Assembly (NCBI RefSeq): GCF_014651695.1
Contig: NZ_BMXJ01000003.1
Location: forward strand, 151,046-215,045
Length of the DNA: 64,000 bases
Direction: 5' to 3'
From: Nocardiopsis terrae
GTDB lineage: Bacteria > Actinomycetota > Actinomycetes > Streptosporangiales > Streptosporangiaceae
Under the pieces are notes generated by a model. That model was not told the DNA's origin. It was given only the letters and a program-made list of their open reading frames with translations, and searched no databases. The first letter of the stretch is position 1. Each line of letters opens with the position of its first letter. Position numbers and translations under genes: made by a program. Positions 1 through 8,016 of the stretch are shown here, piece after piece.

Positions 1-30
1 TTGGACTTGCCTCCGCCCGGCCTCTAACGT
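1..30 (+). promoter_or_regulatory. Possible promoter of the aldo/keto reductase gene
   Basis: A -35-like TTGGAC at 1-6 and a -10-like TAACGT at 25-30 are separated by 18 bases, 25 bases before the start codon at 55. The match is read by eye and the window begins inside the region, so upstream elements cannot be seen. Confidence 0.35.
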
Positions 31-54
31 GAGCGCCCGACCGGAAGGAAGACC

Positions 55-990
55 GTGAAGACCTTCACCCTGCCCGGGACGGACATCACCGCCCCCAACG
101 TCGTGCTCGGCCTGATGCGCATCGCCGACAAGTCCGACGACCAGATCCGTGCCCTGGTACGCGCCGCCCGCGAGGCGGGCGTCGACTTCGTCGACCACGC
201 CGACATCTACGGGCCGACGACGCACGCCTGCGAACGCCGCTTCGCCGAGGCGATGCGGCTGACCCCGGCCGAACGCGACGCCCTCACCATCCAGACCAAG
301 GCGGGCATCGTCCCGGAGGGGCCCTACTTCGACCACTCCCACGAACACATCGTCGCCTCGGTCGAGGGCTCGCTGCGCGCCCTGGGCACCGACTACGTCG
401 ACCTCCTGCTGCTGCACCGGCCCGACGCGCTCGTCGAACCCGAGGAGGTCGCCCGAGCCTTCGACGACCTGGAGTCGGCCGGGAAGGTGCGCGCCTTCGG
501 GGTCTCCAACCACACGCCCCGCCAGGTCGACCTGCTGCGCCGGTACGTGCGCCAACCGATCGTGGTGAACCAGCTCCAGCTCTCGCTCACCCACGCCCCG
601 ATCATCACGCAGGGGCTGGCCGCGAACATGGTCGGCGAACCGCAGTCGGCCACCCTGGACGGCGGCGGGGTGCTCGACCACGCCCGGTTGCACGACATCA
701 CCGTGCAGGCATGGTCGCCGTTCCAGGCGGGCTTCTTCAGCGGCGTGTTCCTGGACTCGCCCGAGTACGCCGAGCTCAACGCGGTCATCGACCGCCTCGC
801 CGAGCGGTACGGGGTGCCGCCGACCGCCGTCGCCACCGCGTGGATCACCCGGCACCCCGCCCGGATGCAGGTCGTGCTCGGCACCACCACCCCGGAACGG
901 GTGACCGGGGCGGCCCAGGGGTCGGAGCTCCCCCTGACCCGCCCCGAGTGGTACGAGCTGACCCGCGCCGCGGGCCACCGCGTCCCCTGA
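55..990 (+). CDS. Aldo/keto reductase family oxidoreductase
   Basis: A 311-residue NADPH-dependent reductase of the aldo/keto reductase superfamily, expected to be cytosolic and to reduce a carbonyl to an alcohol. The usual catalytic tetrad is visible as Asp47 and Tyr52 (in DHADIYG), Lys82 (in TKAGI) and His121 (in LLLLHRPD). The GTG start at 55 is preceded by a GGAAGG site. The C-terminal part (VVLGTTTPERV) matches the cofactor-binding end of the family, and the overall look is of the YdhF/YcsN-like branch. Its substrate is unknown. It stands alone, convergent with the LacI-controlled operon that ends at 1089, and a perfect hairpin separates them. Family is certain, specificity open. Confidence 0.9.
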   Translation: MKTFTLPGTDITAPNVVLGLMRIADKSDDQIRALVRAAREAGVDFVDHADIYGPTTHACERRFAEAMRLTPAERDALTIQTKAGIVPEGPYFDHSHEHIVASVEGSLRALGTDYVDLLLLHRPDALVEPEEVARAFDDLESAGKVRAFGVSNHTPRQVDLLRRYVRQPIVVNQLQLSLTHAPIITQGLAANMVGEPQSATLDGGGVLDHARLHDITVQAWSPFQAGFFSGVFLDSPEYAELNAVIDRLAERYGVPPTAVATAWITRHPARMQVVLGTTTPERVTGAAQGSELPLTRPEWYELTRAAGHRVP

Positions 991-1061
991 ACCCGGTGGA
1001 CCCGGCCCCGGGGCCCGAGCGCTCCGGGAGGGCCCGGAGCCGGGGACGGGGACGGCGCGGA

Positions 1062-1087
1062 GCCCGGGCGGCCGCGGCCGCCCGGGC
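1062..1087. terminator. Perfect GC palindrome between convergent genes
   Basis: A 26-base fully self-complementary sequence lies between the stop of the aldo/keto reductase (990) and the stop of the cupin gene (1089). No U-tract follows, as is common for actinomycete hairpin terminators; it could serve both directions. Confidence 0.6.
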
Positions 1088-1088
1088 C

Positions 1089-1820
1089 TCACCCGGGAGG
1101 GTCGCCCATCTGCCAGGTGCGCAGACGGCCGCACATGCCGAAACGGCGCGGGCCGGGGTGGGGCTCGGGGCGCGCCACCGCCGCCTCGCCCATGATCCCG
1201 GGCTCTCCCCGGGCCAGGTCGGTGAGCTGTTCCCGGGTGCGCTCGGTCTCCCGGGCCACACTCTCCTCCCAGATCCGCCGCCAACGGTCCACCTGCGGCC
1301 GGACCAGGGCCGCGGCCGAACGGTGGAACGCCTCCAGTGCGGCTGGCCCCTCGGAGCGCACCGCCGAGACGAGGTGGAGGTAGCCGCGCATCGCCAGGTC
1401 CCTGCGCGCCCGCGCCGCCTGCGCCAGGTGTTCCTCCGGCGCGTCCCGGGGGAGCCGGACCGCCTCGGCGTACCTGTCGGGGTCGGCCAGTACCTCCGCA
1501 GGGAAGGTCAGTACGGCGTCCCCCGCCTCGGGCAGCCCGGAGTTCTGCATCACCACCACGAGTTCCAGCCCGCCGGAGTTGACCAGCCGGTGCACCGTCC
1601 CCGGGCCGAACCACAGCAGGGAACCGGGGGAGAGGGCGTCCACGGCCTCCCCCTCGGGGGCGAGGGTGTGCACCTGCCCGGTCCCGGCGGTCACCACATA
1701 GGCCTCGGAGGAGGCGGTGTGCAGGTGGGGGGTGCCCCCGCACAGCCCGTCCTCGGCTTCCCAGTCGTACACCCGCAGCCTGCTGACGGCGGTGCTTCCG
1801 GGGAAACGCGGTGCTGTCAC
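1089..1820 (-). CDS. Cupin-domain protein, last gene of the LacI-controlled operon
   Basis: A 243-residue protein with a single N-terminal cupin barrel. Metal-binding-type residues appear in PHLHTASSEAY and later in GPGTVHR, the two cupin motifs; the C-terminal half is charged and helical with no recognised domain. The GTG start at 1820 overlaps the stop of the preceding gene in a GTGA arrangement, so it is probably translationally coupled to it. Cupins of this kind bind a sugar, sugar acid or small metabolite, sometimes as isomerase or dioxygenase. Position after a sugar-type dehydrogenase and a DUF6807 protein suggests a role in the same carbohydrate pathway. The substrate is not known. Confidence 0.8.
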   Translation of the reverse strand: MTAPRFPGSTAVSRLRVYDWEAEDGLCGGTPHLHTASSEAYVVTAGTGQVHTLAPEGEAVDALSPGSLLWFGPGTVHRLVNSGGLELVVVMQNSGLPEAGDAVLTFPAEVLADPDRYAEAVRLPRDAPEEHLAQAARARRDLAMRGYLHLVSAVRSEGPAALEAFHRSAAALVRPQVDRWRRIWEESVARETERTREQLTDLARGEPGIMGEAAVARPEPHPGPRRFGMCGRLRTWQMGDPPG

Positions 1821-2722
1821 GGCGTGTGCTCCTTCGCGAGCGCGGCGGCCTCGTCGGGGGTGCAGATCCGGTCGACGAACACCAGCCGGTGGTTCAGGCC
1901 GAGGGTGTCGCCGGGGGCGAGGGTGATCTCCTCGGCGAAGGCGGGGGAGGGGCAGAACACGGGGAAGGGCTCGGAGCGCACGAACCACCGCACGGGGACG
2001 GCGCCGCTGCTGGTCCCGGCGTAGGCGATGACGGTCGCGCCGCCGTCGATCCCGTCGTGCTGCCCGCTGAAGGCGATCCAGTCGGCTTCGGTTCCCATGA
2101 CGTCCGCCCCGGTCCGGCCGGTCGCGCTGGTCACCGCACCTCCGGTCCAGGAGCGCGGGCCGCGCCAGAAGAGCCCGGTGTACCCGGCGTTCGGCCGCCC
2201 GTGTGTGGTGGGGCTGCCCAGTTCCAGAGCCCGGCCCCGGCGGTTGGTGAGCGAGGTGGAGAAGTCCAGCGCCCACAGGCCCCGGCCGTGGTCCACCGAG
2301 TGGAAGCGGTGGCTCCGGGTCTCTTCGACCCACCGCTCCCCGACCGAGCTCACCCAGGTCAGCGATTCGGTGACCGTCACCTCCCCGCCCTGCCCGGTCA
2401 GGGTGTCGAACCCTTCGTGGCGCATGCTCCCGACGTTGTCGAGCCACTGGTAGTCCCGGCCGCGTACGAAGGTGGGGCCGCCCCAGAAGTTCTGCCCCGA
2501 CACGTGGGACCAGGTCATCTGGAGTCCCTTGTGCCAGCGGTGGTCCCAGGGCCGGTAACCGGTCAGGGGGGCTCCGCTCAGGGTGCGCAGCGGGTGGAGG
2601 TAGGGCTTGGGGGCCTCGACGGCGGGAGCTTCGGGGCGGGTGACGTAACGGGCGATCCCGACGTCGCCCACCAGCACGGTGAGGGCGTCCTCGTCGCGGA
2701 CGATCCGCGGGTGGTCAGACAT
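1817..2722 (-). CDS. DUF6807 ('PmoA family') protein
   Basis: A 301-residue protein of the DUF6807 family, which databases often label 'methane oxygenase PmoA' although nothing in it resembles particulate methane monooxygenase. Recognisable family segments are HPLRTLSGAPLTGYRPWDHRWHKG near residue 45, split here as HPLRTLSG and RPWDHRWHKG, and the aromatic-rich WGGPTFV that follows. There is no signal peptide or membrane helix. It overlaps the Gfo/Idh/MocA gene by 8 bases and the cupin gene by 4. Family members commonly sit beside Gfo/Idh/MocA oxidoreductases and sugar regulators, as here, so a role in sugar or sugar-acid metabolism is likely, but its reaction is unknown. Confidence 0.85.
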   Translation of the reverse strand: MSDHPRIVRDEDALTVLVGDVGIARYVTRPEAPAVEAPKPYLHPLRTLSGAPLTGYRPWDHRWHKGLQMTWSHVSGQNFWGGPTFVRGRDYQWLDNVGSMRHEGFDTLTGQGGEVTVTESLTWVSSVGERWVEETRSHRFHSVDHGRGLWALDFSTSLTNRRGRALELGSPTTHGRPNAGYTGLFWRGPRSWTGGAVTSATGRTGADVMGTEADWIAFSGQHDGIDGGATVIAYAGTSSGAVPVRWFVRSEPFPVFCPSPAFAEEITLAPGDTLGLNHRLVFVDRICTPDEAAALAKEHTP

Positions 2723-3872
2723 GGGCGGTGGCCTCCGGGCGGGTCAGGGCTGCGGTGGCGGCGGTCGGATCCGCCCCGTACATCGCGTGGTAGAAGGGGT
2801 CGTCCGGGGTGAGCTCCGATCGCCGTACGGTGGTGCCGGTCAGCGCGGAGCGGTACATCCCGGCCACGAGCTCGAGTGCTCGGCGGCCGTCGTGGCCGCT
2901 GGCCGGCGGGCGCTGCCCGCGGTCCATGGCGTCCAGGAGCGCCGCCAGCTGCCGCCGGTGGGAACTCGGCCGGTCCGCCGGGGGCGGCCACGGCCCGGTG
3001 CCCGGGGAGGGTTCGCCGTCCGGGGCGGGCGTCCAGCGCCAGTGCGAGTTGTCGTGGCCGTACAGGTGCTCCAACTCGACGGTGGCGTGTTCGAAGTCGA
3101 AGCGCAGGTAGCTGGTCTCCCGGGGGGAGAGCAGGCTGTTGACCACCGACACGGTCGCCCCCGACTCCAGGCGCACGATCGCCATCGACACGTCCTCGGT
3201 CCGGGTGGCGCGCGCGGTGGTGCTCATGACGGCGGTCACCTCGGACCAGTCCCCGAGCAGGGAGAACATCAGGTCCATCTGGTGGATGCCGTGGCCCATG
3301 CTCGGGCCGCCGCCCTCGGTGTCCCAACGGCCGCGCCAGGGGGCCTCGAAGTAGGCCTCGTCCCGGTACCACAGGGTGTTGCACACACCCACGAGCGGAC
3401 GCCCCAGCACCCCCCGTTCGACGAGGGAGCGCAGGTGTTCGGCGCCCGACCCGAAGCGCTGCTGGAACACGTAGGAGGCGAAGGGGCCCCGCTCGCCTTC
3501 GTGCGCGCGGACCTGGTCGTACTCCGCGAGGGAGAGGGCCGGGGGCTTCTCGCACCAGACCCAGGCGCCGGCGTCCAGGCTCGCGATCACCGTGTCCTTG
3601 TGCGCGGCCGGCGGTGTGCACACGACGACCAGGTCCGGGGACTCCGCGCAGAGCATGTCCGCGACGCCGGTGTAGCGGCCGGGCACGCCCCACTCGTCGG
3701 CGGTGGTTTCCAGCAGGGCGGCGTCCAGGTCGACCAGGGCGACCAGGCGGGCCCGGCCGTGCTGGTCGGCCAGGGCCGGCAGGTGGCTGCCGCGGCTGAT
3801 GCCGCCGCAGCCGACCACCGCGACCCGTCGCGGCGGTGCGGGAGACGGGGGTGGTGCGGGGGGAGTGGCCAT
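2715..3872 (-). CDS. Gfo/Idh/MocA family NAD(P)-dependent oxidoreductase
   Basis: A 385-residue dehydrogenase. The N-terminal Rossmann motif is VGCGGISRG (residues 20-28) and the family's EKP motif is at 108-110 (WCEKPPALS). A conserved HGIHQMD segment supplies the catalytic His/Asp region of the C-terminal domain. Such enzymes oxidise sugars, inositols or their derivatives. An upstream ATG at 3896 is in frame, but the ATG at 3872 has a GAGGAG site 7 bases away and leaves the operator untranslated, so it is preferred. It is the first gene of the operon, 26 bases downstream of a perfect LacI-type operator and divergent from the lacI-type gene. It is probably derepressed by a sugar-like effector. 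Confidence 0.9.
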   Translation of the reverse strand: MATPPAPPPSPAPPRRVAVVGCGGISRGSHLPALADQHGRARLVALVDLDAALLETTADEWGVPGRYTGVADMLCAESPDLVVVCTPPAAHKDTVIASLDAGAWVWCEKPPALSLAEYDQVRAHEGERGPFASYVFQQRFGSGAEHLRSLVERGVLGRPLVGVCNTLWYRDEAYFEAPWRGRWDTEGGGPSMGHGIHQMDLMFSLLGDWSEVTAVMSTTARATRTEDVSMAIVRLESGATVSVVNSLLSPRETSYLRFDFEHATVELEHLYGHDNSHWRWTPAPDGEPSPGTGPWPPPADRPSSHRRQLAALLDAMDRGQRPPASGHDGRRALELVAGMYRSALTGTTVRRSELTPDDPFYHAMYGADPTAATAALTRPEATAHV

Positions 3873-3897
3873 GGGGAGGCTCCTCGCTCGGAACAAT

Positions 3898-3915
3898 AAA
3901 GTGAACGTTCACTTT
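3898..3915. promoter_or_regulatory. LacI-family operator (perfect 18-base palindrome)
   Basis: AAAGTGAACGTTCACTTT is fully symmetric about a central CG, as LacI/GalR sites are. It lies between the divergent dehydrogenase gene (start 3872) and the LacI-type regulator (start 3986). It most likely binds that regulator and controls both directions. Confidence 0.85.
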
Positions 3916-3985
3916 TTCTGTGCCGTTACGGTAGTGACCATTCGCGAGCAGTGTCAACACTCCCCCAGGCGAGAAGGACGGGCCC

Positions 3986-5011
3986 ATGACAGAGCCGAGC
4001 GCGGCGAGGCCGAGACCGACCATGGTGGACGTCGCACGCCAGGCCGGTGTCTCCCACCAGACCGTCTCGCGGTATCTGCGCTCGGGCGGGGCCGGTCTCA
4101 AGGAGGCGACCCGTGTCCGCGTCCAGGCGGCGATCACCGAACTCGGCTACCGCCCCAACCTGGTGGCCCGCTCCATGCGCACCCGCAGGACCGGTCGGCT
4201 GGCGATCCTGCTGCCGGGGGTGAACTTCCCCAGCCCCAACCGGGTGATCGCCGGTGCGGTGGAGAGCGCGCACGCCGAGGGCTATGTCGTGGAGGTGCTC
4301 AGCCTGGAGGGCGGCCCCGCGGCCCGTGCCGAACGGATGGCCGAACTCCGTGACTCCGGGCAGGTGGAGGGCATCCTGGCCCTGGCCCCGGTCGCGGCCG
4401 ACAGCGGCAGCCGGACCGGCGGGGGACCGGCGGTGGTCGTGTCGGCCGACTACGACGACCGGATGCGGGGGCTCGGCGAGATCGCCGACGGTTCCGCCGT
4501 GCGCGAGCTCGTCGAGGGGCTGGCCGGGGCGGGCCACCGCAGGTTCCTGCACGTGTCGGGGCCCCGGGAGTTCGCCTCCGCCCGCGGTCGCAGGCGGTCC
4601 TACCTGCGGGCGGTGGAGGAGTTCGGGCTGCAGTCCCACGGGGTGGCCGAGGGCGACTGGTCGGCCGCCTCGGGAACGGAGGCCGTGCGCTCCCTCGCCC
4701 CGGACAGCGGTGTCACGGCGGTCGTCGCGGCCAACGACGTGGTGGCCGCCGGCGTGGTGCGCGGGGCGGCCGAACGCGGCTGGCGGGTGCCCGCGGACCT
4801 CAGTGTGACCGGCTGGGACAACGACCCGGTGGGCGCCTGTATGCCGCCCTCCCTCACCACGGTCGACGTTGACCTGGAGGCGCTGGGCGCCCGCGCGATG
4901 CGGCGCCTGGTCTGCGCCGTCCGGGGTACCGCCCCGCCGCCGGCCGACGGACCGTTCCACCGGGTGCTCTGGCGCGAGTCCACCGGGCCGGTGCCCTCGC
5001 GTTCCGACTGA
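3986..5011 (+). CDS. LacI-family transcriptional regulator
   Basis: A 341-residue repressor. The helix-turn-helix at about residues 13-32 (VDVARQAGVSHQTVSRYL) and the hinge region (LGYRPNLVARSM) are typical; a periplasmic-binding-protein-like effector domain follows, ending with the GWDNDPVGACMPPSLTTV segment that closes the family fold. The ATG at 3986 follows a GAGAAGG site. It faces the dehydrogenase/DUF6807/cupin operon across a perfect palindrome, so it is the likely local repressor. The effector is unknown; the regulated genes suggest a sugar, sugar acid or polyol. Confidence 0.93.
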   Translation: MTEPSAARPRPTMVDVARQAGVSHQTVSRYLRSGGAGLKEATRVRVQAAITELGYRPNLVARSMRTRRTGRLAILLPGVNFPSPNRVIAGAVESAHAEGYVVEVLSLEGGPAARAERMAELRDSGQVEGILALAPVAADSGSRTGGGPAVVVSADYDDRMRGLGEIADGSAVRELVEGLAGAGHRRFLHVSGPREFASARGRRRSYLRAVEEFGLQSHGVAEGDWSAASGTEAVRSLAPDSGVTAVVAANDVVAAGVVRGAAERGWRVPADLSVTGWDNDPVGACMPPSLTTVDVDLEALGARAMRRLVCAVRGTAPPPADGPFHRVLWRESTGPVPSRSD

Positions 5012-5061
5012 CCTCCCCGGCGGCACCCGCGCAGGTCCGCCGCCCGCCTTGTCCGCTCCGC

Positions 5062-5086
5062 CCCGGGCGGCCGGAAGCCGCCCGGG
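5062..5086. terminator. Hairpin between lacI-type gene and FAH gene
   Basis: CCCGGGCGGC at 5062-5071 pairs exactly with GCCGCCCGGG at 5077-5086 across a 5-base loop. It sits between two convergent genes and could terminate both. Confidence 0.7.
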
Positions 5087-5115
5087 CACACGCCCCGTTC
5101 AGGGCCGACCGTGCT

Positions 5116-6051
5116 TCAGGGCCGCTCGCGCGGACGGCGGCGTGCTCCGCGTACGGTCGGCACCCGCCGTCCGGGCACGACCGTGTTGGACACGGTGCCG
5201 ATGCCCTCCACGGTCAGCGTGACCGTGTCGCCCGGCGCCAGCGGGGGCGGGTCCTGGCGTCCGTTCCGCCCCCACAGCTCGGCCAGGCAGCCGCCGTTGC
5301 CGCAGGTGCCCGAACCGAGGACGTCGCCGGTGCGCACCCGGGTGCCCCGCGAGGCGTGGGCGAGCATCTCCTCGAAGGTCCAGCCCATGTTGGACAGCAG
5401 GTCGCTGCCGACCACCTCGCCGTTGACCTCGGCGGTCAGGGCCAGGCGCAGGAACCCGTCCGCGTCGCGGTAGGGCTCCAGCTCGTCCGCGGTGACCAGC
5501 CAGGGGCCCAGGGTGGCGGCCGCGTCCTTGCCCTTGCAGGGGCCGAGCCCCACCTGCATCTCCCGGGACTGCAGGTCGCGTGCCGACCAGTCGTTGAACA
5601 CGGTGTAGCCGAAGATGTGCTCGCGGGCCCGCTCCGGGGTGAGGTCGCCCCCGGGCGGGCCGACCACGGCCGCCACCTCCAGTTCGTAGTCCAGCACCGA
5701 GGACCCCGGCGGGACCGGTACGTCCTCGTGCGCCCCCACCAGTGAGGCCGGGTTGGTGAAGTAGAAGGTGGGAGCGTCGTACCAGGCCTCCGGTACCCCC
5801 GCCTGCCCGCTCACACTGCGGCGCACGCCCTCGACGTGCTCCTCGAAGGTGACGAAGTCGCGCACCGACGGCGGCTCCAGCGGCGGGAGCAGCCGGACCG
5901 AGGACAGGGGCACCGGCGCCCCCGTCGCGGGGACGGGCGCGCCGCCGACGATGTCGAGCAGGCCGGTGCCCTCCGGGAAGGGCAGGACCTCCTCTCCCTC
6001 GACCGCGCCGCAGCGGCGCGCCCCCTCGTGCTCGTAGCTGGCCAGTCTCAT
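5116..6051 (-). CDS. Fumarylacetoacetate hydrolase (FAH) family protein, last gene of the meta-cleavage operon
   Basis: A 311-residue FAH-fold enzyme acting on oxo-acid intermediates by hydrolysis, decarboxylation or isomerisation. The metal-binding ExE motif is visible in LDYELEVAAVVG and the downstream Asp in FNDWSARDLQ; KGKDAAATLGPW is another family signature. The length is that of the two-domain bacterial forms. It follows the extradiol dioxygenase gene by 16 bases and is read in the same direction, so it most likely processes the ring-cleavage product or a later intermediate. A second, different FAH protein opens the same operon (10114-11106), which implies two distinct steps. Confidence 0.88.
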   Translation of the reverse strand: MRLASYEHEGARRCGAVEGEEVLPFPEGTGLLDIVGGAPVPATGAPVPLSSVRLLPPLEPPSVRDFVTFEEHVEGVRRSVSGQAGVPEAWYDAPTFYFTNPASLVGAHEDVPVPPGSSVLDYELEVAAVVGPPGGDLTPERAREHIFGYTVFNDWSARDLQSREMQVGLGPCKGKDAAATLGPWLVTADELEPYRDADGFLRLALTAEVNGEVVGSDLLSNMGWTFEEMLAHASRGTRVRTGDVLGSGTCGNGGCLAELWGRNGRQDPPPLAPGDTVTLTVEGIGTVSNTVVPGRRVPTVRGARRRPRERP

Positions 6052-6067
6052 GGGGCTCCGATCCGGG

Positions 6068-7006
6068 TTACAGGGGCGGGGCGATGAAGCAGCCGCGGTC
6101 GGGGTCGTTGAAGGACTCCTTGGCGACGAACTCGTCCATCGGGTTGGCGGTGCCCCACTGGTCGGTGACGTCGGGGTCGGAGAAGTCGTACATGTGCGGG
6201 TGCCAGGTGTCCTCGTCCAGGCGCTCCAGCTCGGTGGTGTACTCCAGGGTGTTGCCGTGCGGGTCCATGAAGTAGGAGAACGTGTTGTTGCCCGCCATGT
6301 GGCGCCCGGGCCCCCAGATCTTGCGGACGCCTCCGCGCAGCAGGCGCCCGGTGCCGCGCATGTACTCGTCGATGCCGCGCATCTCGAACGAGACGTGGTG
6401 CAGGGAGGTGTGCGGACCCTGCGCGATGGCGATGCTGTGGTGCGTGGAGTTGCACCGCATGAAGTGCATGACCCTGCCCATACGCGGGTGCATGAGGGTG
6501 TCGGAAAGTGCGAAGCCCAGGTGCCTCTCGTACCACAGGCGGGTGCGGTCCAGGTCCGGGGAGTTGAGCACCACGTGGGACAGGCGGACGGGGACGGACT
6601 CGGTCTCCTCCACCTTGCGGTGCTTGCGCACGGCCACGTCGGCGGAGACCTCGATGGTGCGCCCGTCCACGTCGAAGAAGCGGACGCCGTAGCCGCCGCC
6701 GGGGGTGTCCACGGGTCCGGGCTCGCTCACCATCCGCACACCCGCCTTGACCAGGCGTTCGGAGAGCGCGTCGACGTCGGCGGGCGAGGCGGCACCGAAG
6801 GACACCAGGTCGATGCGCTTCTCCTCCGCCCTGCGCAGCCGGACGACGTAGTTCTCGGGGGATCCCTCCGCGGCGAGGAAGGACAGGTCGGTGTCCTTCT
6901 CGGCCTCGGTCAGCTTCCACATGTCGGTGAAGAACTTCTGCTGCCTGTCGAAGTCGGGCACGGCGAGTGCGACGTGCCGCAGGTGGGTGATGAGCCGGTC
7001 GCTCAT
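6068..7006 (-). CDS. VOC-family extradiol ring-cleavage dioxygenase (catechol 2,3-dioxygenase type)
   Basis: A 312-residue, two-domain vicinal-oxygen-chelate protein. Expected Fe(II) ligands of type I extradiol dioxygenases are seen in the second domain: His in RLSHVVLNS, His in TSLHHVSFEM and Glu in GNTLEYTTE. The N-terminal domain (LRHVALAVPDFDRQQKFF) is the non-catalytic copy. Start at 7006 is set by an AAGGAG site and by an ATGA overlap with the preceding amidohydrolase. Cytosolic; predicted to open a catecholic ring between C2 and C3 using O2. The neighbouring flavin monooxygenase would supply the hydroxylated ring. Exact substrate unknown. Confidence 0.85.
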   Translation of the reverse strand: MSDRLITHLRHVALAVPDFDRQQKFFTDMWKLTEAEKDTDLSFLAAEGSPENYVVRLRRAEEKRIDLVSFGAASPADVDALSERLVKAGVRMVSEPGPVDTPGGGYGVRFFDVDGRTIEVSADVAVRKHRKVEETESVPVRLSHVVLNSPDLDRTRLWYERHLGFALSDTLMHPRMGRVMHFMRCNSTHHSIAIAQGPHTSLHHVSFEMRGIDEYMRGTGRLLRGGVRKIWGPGRHMAGNNTFSYFMDPHGNTLEYTTELERLDEDTWHPHMYDFSDPDVTDQWGTANPMDEFVAKESFNDPDRGCFIAPPL

Positions 7007-8016
7007 GTCTGCTCCTTGTCGGTGGGAGGGGTGGTCAGGTCGAACAGGGCGGCGGCGTTGCCGCCGCCGATCGCGGCGAGGGCGGCCGGGTCCAGCCCGG
7101 CTTCGCGCAGCGCCCCCAGGGGCGTGTCGGTGCCCATGTCGAAGGGGTGGTCCGAACCCAGGACGACGCGGTCGGCGCCCGCGGCCCCGACCAGGTGGCG
7201 CAGTACCGCCGGGTCGTGGACGAGGGAGTCGAACCACAGCTTCCGCAGGTAGGTGCTGGGCGGTTCCGCGCAGCCGCGGGCGTCGGGGCGCACCCGCCAG
7301 CCGTGGTCGGCGCGGCCCAGGTGGGTGGGCAGGTAGCCGCCGCCGTGGGCCGCCACGACCTTCAGGCCGGGGTGCCGGTCCAGCACGCCGGAGAAGATCA
7401 GGTGGGACAGGGCGACGGCGTTCTCGGTGGGCTGGCCGACGATGTTGGACAGGTACCAGCGGTCCAGGCGCTCGTCGAGCGTGCAGCCGAAGGGGTGCAG
7501 GAACAGCACGGCCCCGGTTTCGGCGGCCCGTGCCCACAGCGGTTCGTAGGCGGGGTCGGACAGTTCCCGGCCGGGGGCGTGGGAGGAGATCTCCACTCCC
7601 CTGAGGCCGAGGGACAGGGCGTGGTCGAGCAGTTCCACCGCCAGGTCCGGGTGCTGGAGCGGTACCAGGCCCAGGCCGGTCAGGCGCTCGGGTGCCCGGG
7701 CGCAGTGCTCGGCCACGCTCCGGTTGGCGAGCCGGTGCGCCCGTCCGGCCGTCCCGTGGTCCGCCCAGTAGTGGTAGTGGGACGGTGAGGGGCTGACGAC
7801 CTGCACGTCCACCCCGGCTGCGTCCATGTCGGCCAGCCGGGCGCCGACCTCGGTGAGGCGGGGGAGGCGTTCCCCGATCATGGCGCCGCTGGTCCTGAGG
7901 GCCTCCGCGCCGTTGCGCCGGGCGTCCAGGGCCCTGTGTCCGGCGTGTCCGGGCCGGTCGGCGACCTCGGCCTCCACCTCGGGCAGCAGCAGGTGGGCGT
8001 GTACGTCGATGATCAC
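7003..8016 (-). CDS. Amidohydrolase-2 family enzyme (ACMSD/resorcylate decarboxylase-like)
   Basis: A 337-residue TIM-barrel metal enzyme. Metal ligands of the amidohydrolase-2 group are apparent: His6-x-His8 (DVHAHL), a His in FLHPFG, a His in VAAHGGGYLP and the catalytic Asp in LGSDHPFDMG. Relatives decarboxylate aminocarboxymuconate semialdehyde or aromatic carboxylic acids, or hydrolyse C-C or C-N bonds. GTG start at 8016 overlaps the previous stop as GTGA and its own stop overlaps the next start as ATGA, so it is embedded in a coupled operon. In this setting it is probably a decarboxylase in a meta-cleavage route, but hydrolase activity is equally possible. Confidence 0.87.
   Translation of the reverse strand: MIIDVHAHLLLPEVEAEVADRPGHAGHRALDARRNGAEALRTSGAMIGERLPRLTEVGARLADMDAAGVDVQVVSPSPSHYHYWADHGTAGRAHRLANRSVAEHCARAPERLTGLGLVPLQHPDLAVELLDHALSLGLRGVEISSHAPGRELSDPAYEPLWARAAETGAVLFLHPFGCTLDERLDRWYLSNIVGQPTENAVALSHLIFSGVLDRHPGLKVVAAHGGGYLPTHLGRADHGWRVRPDARGCAEPPSTYLRKLWFDSLVHDPAVLRHLVGAAGADRVVLGSDHPFDMGTDTPLGALREAGLDPAALAAIGGGNAAALFDLTTPPTDKEQT

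Noticed and set aside
1817-2722. Methane oxygenase (PmoA) as product name
   Set aside because: The family label is misleading: no membrane helices or copper sites of particulate methane monooxygenase are present.
6068-7537. A longer form of the extradiol dioxygenase starting at 7537
   Set aside because: The first part is a shadow of the amidohydrolase; the ATG at 7006 has a good ribosome site and the domain begins there.
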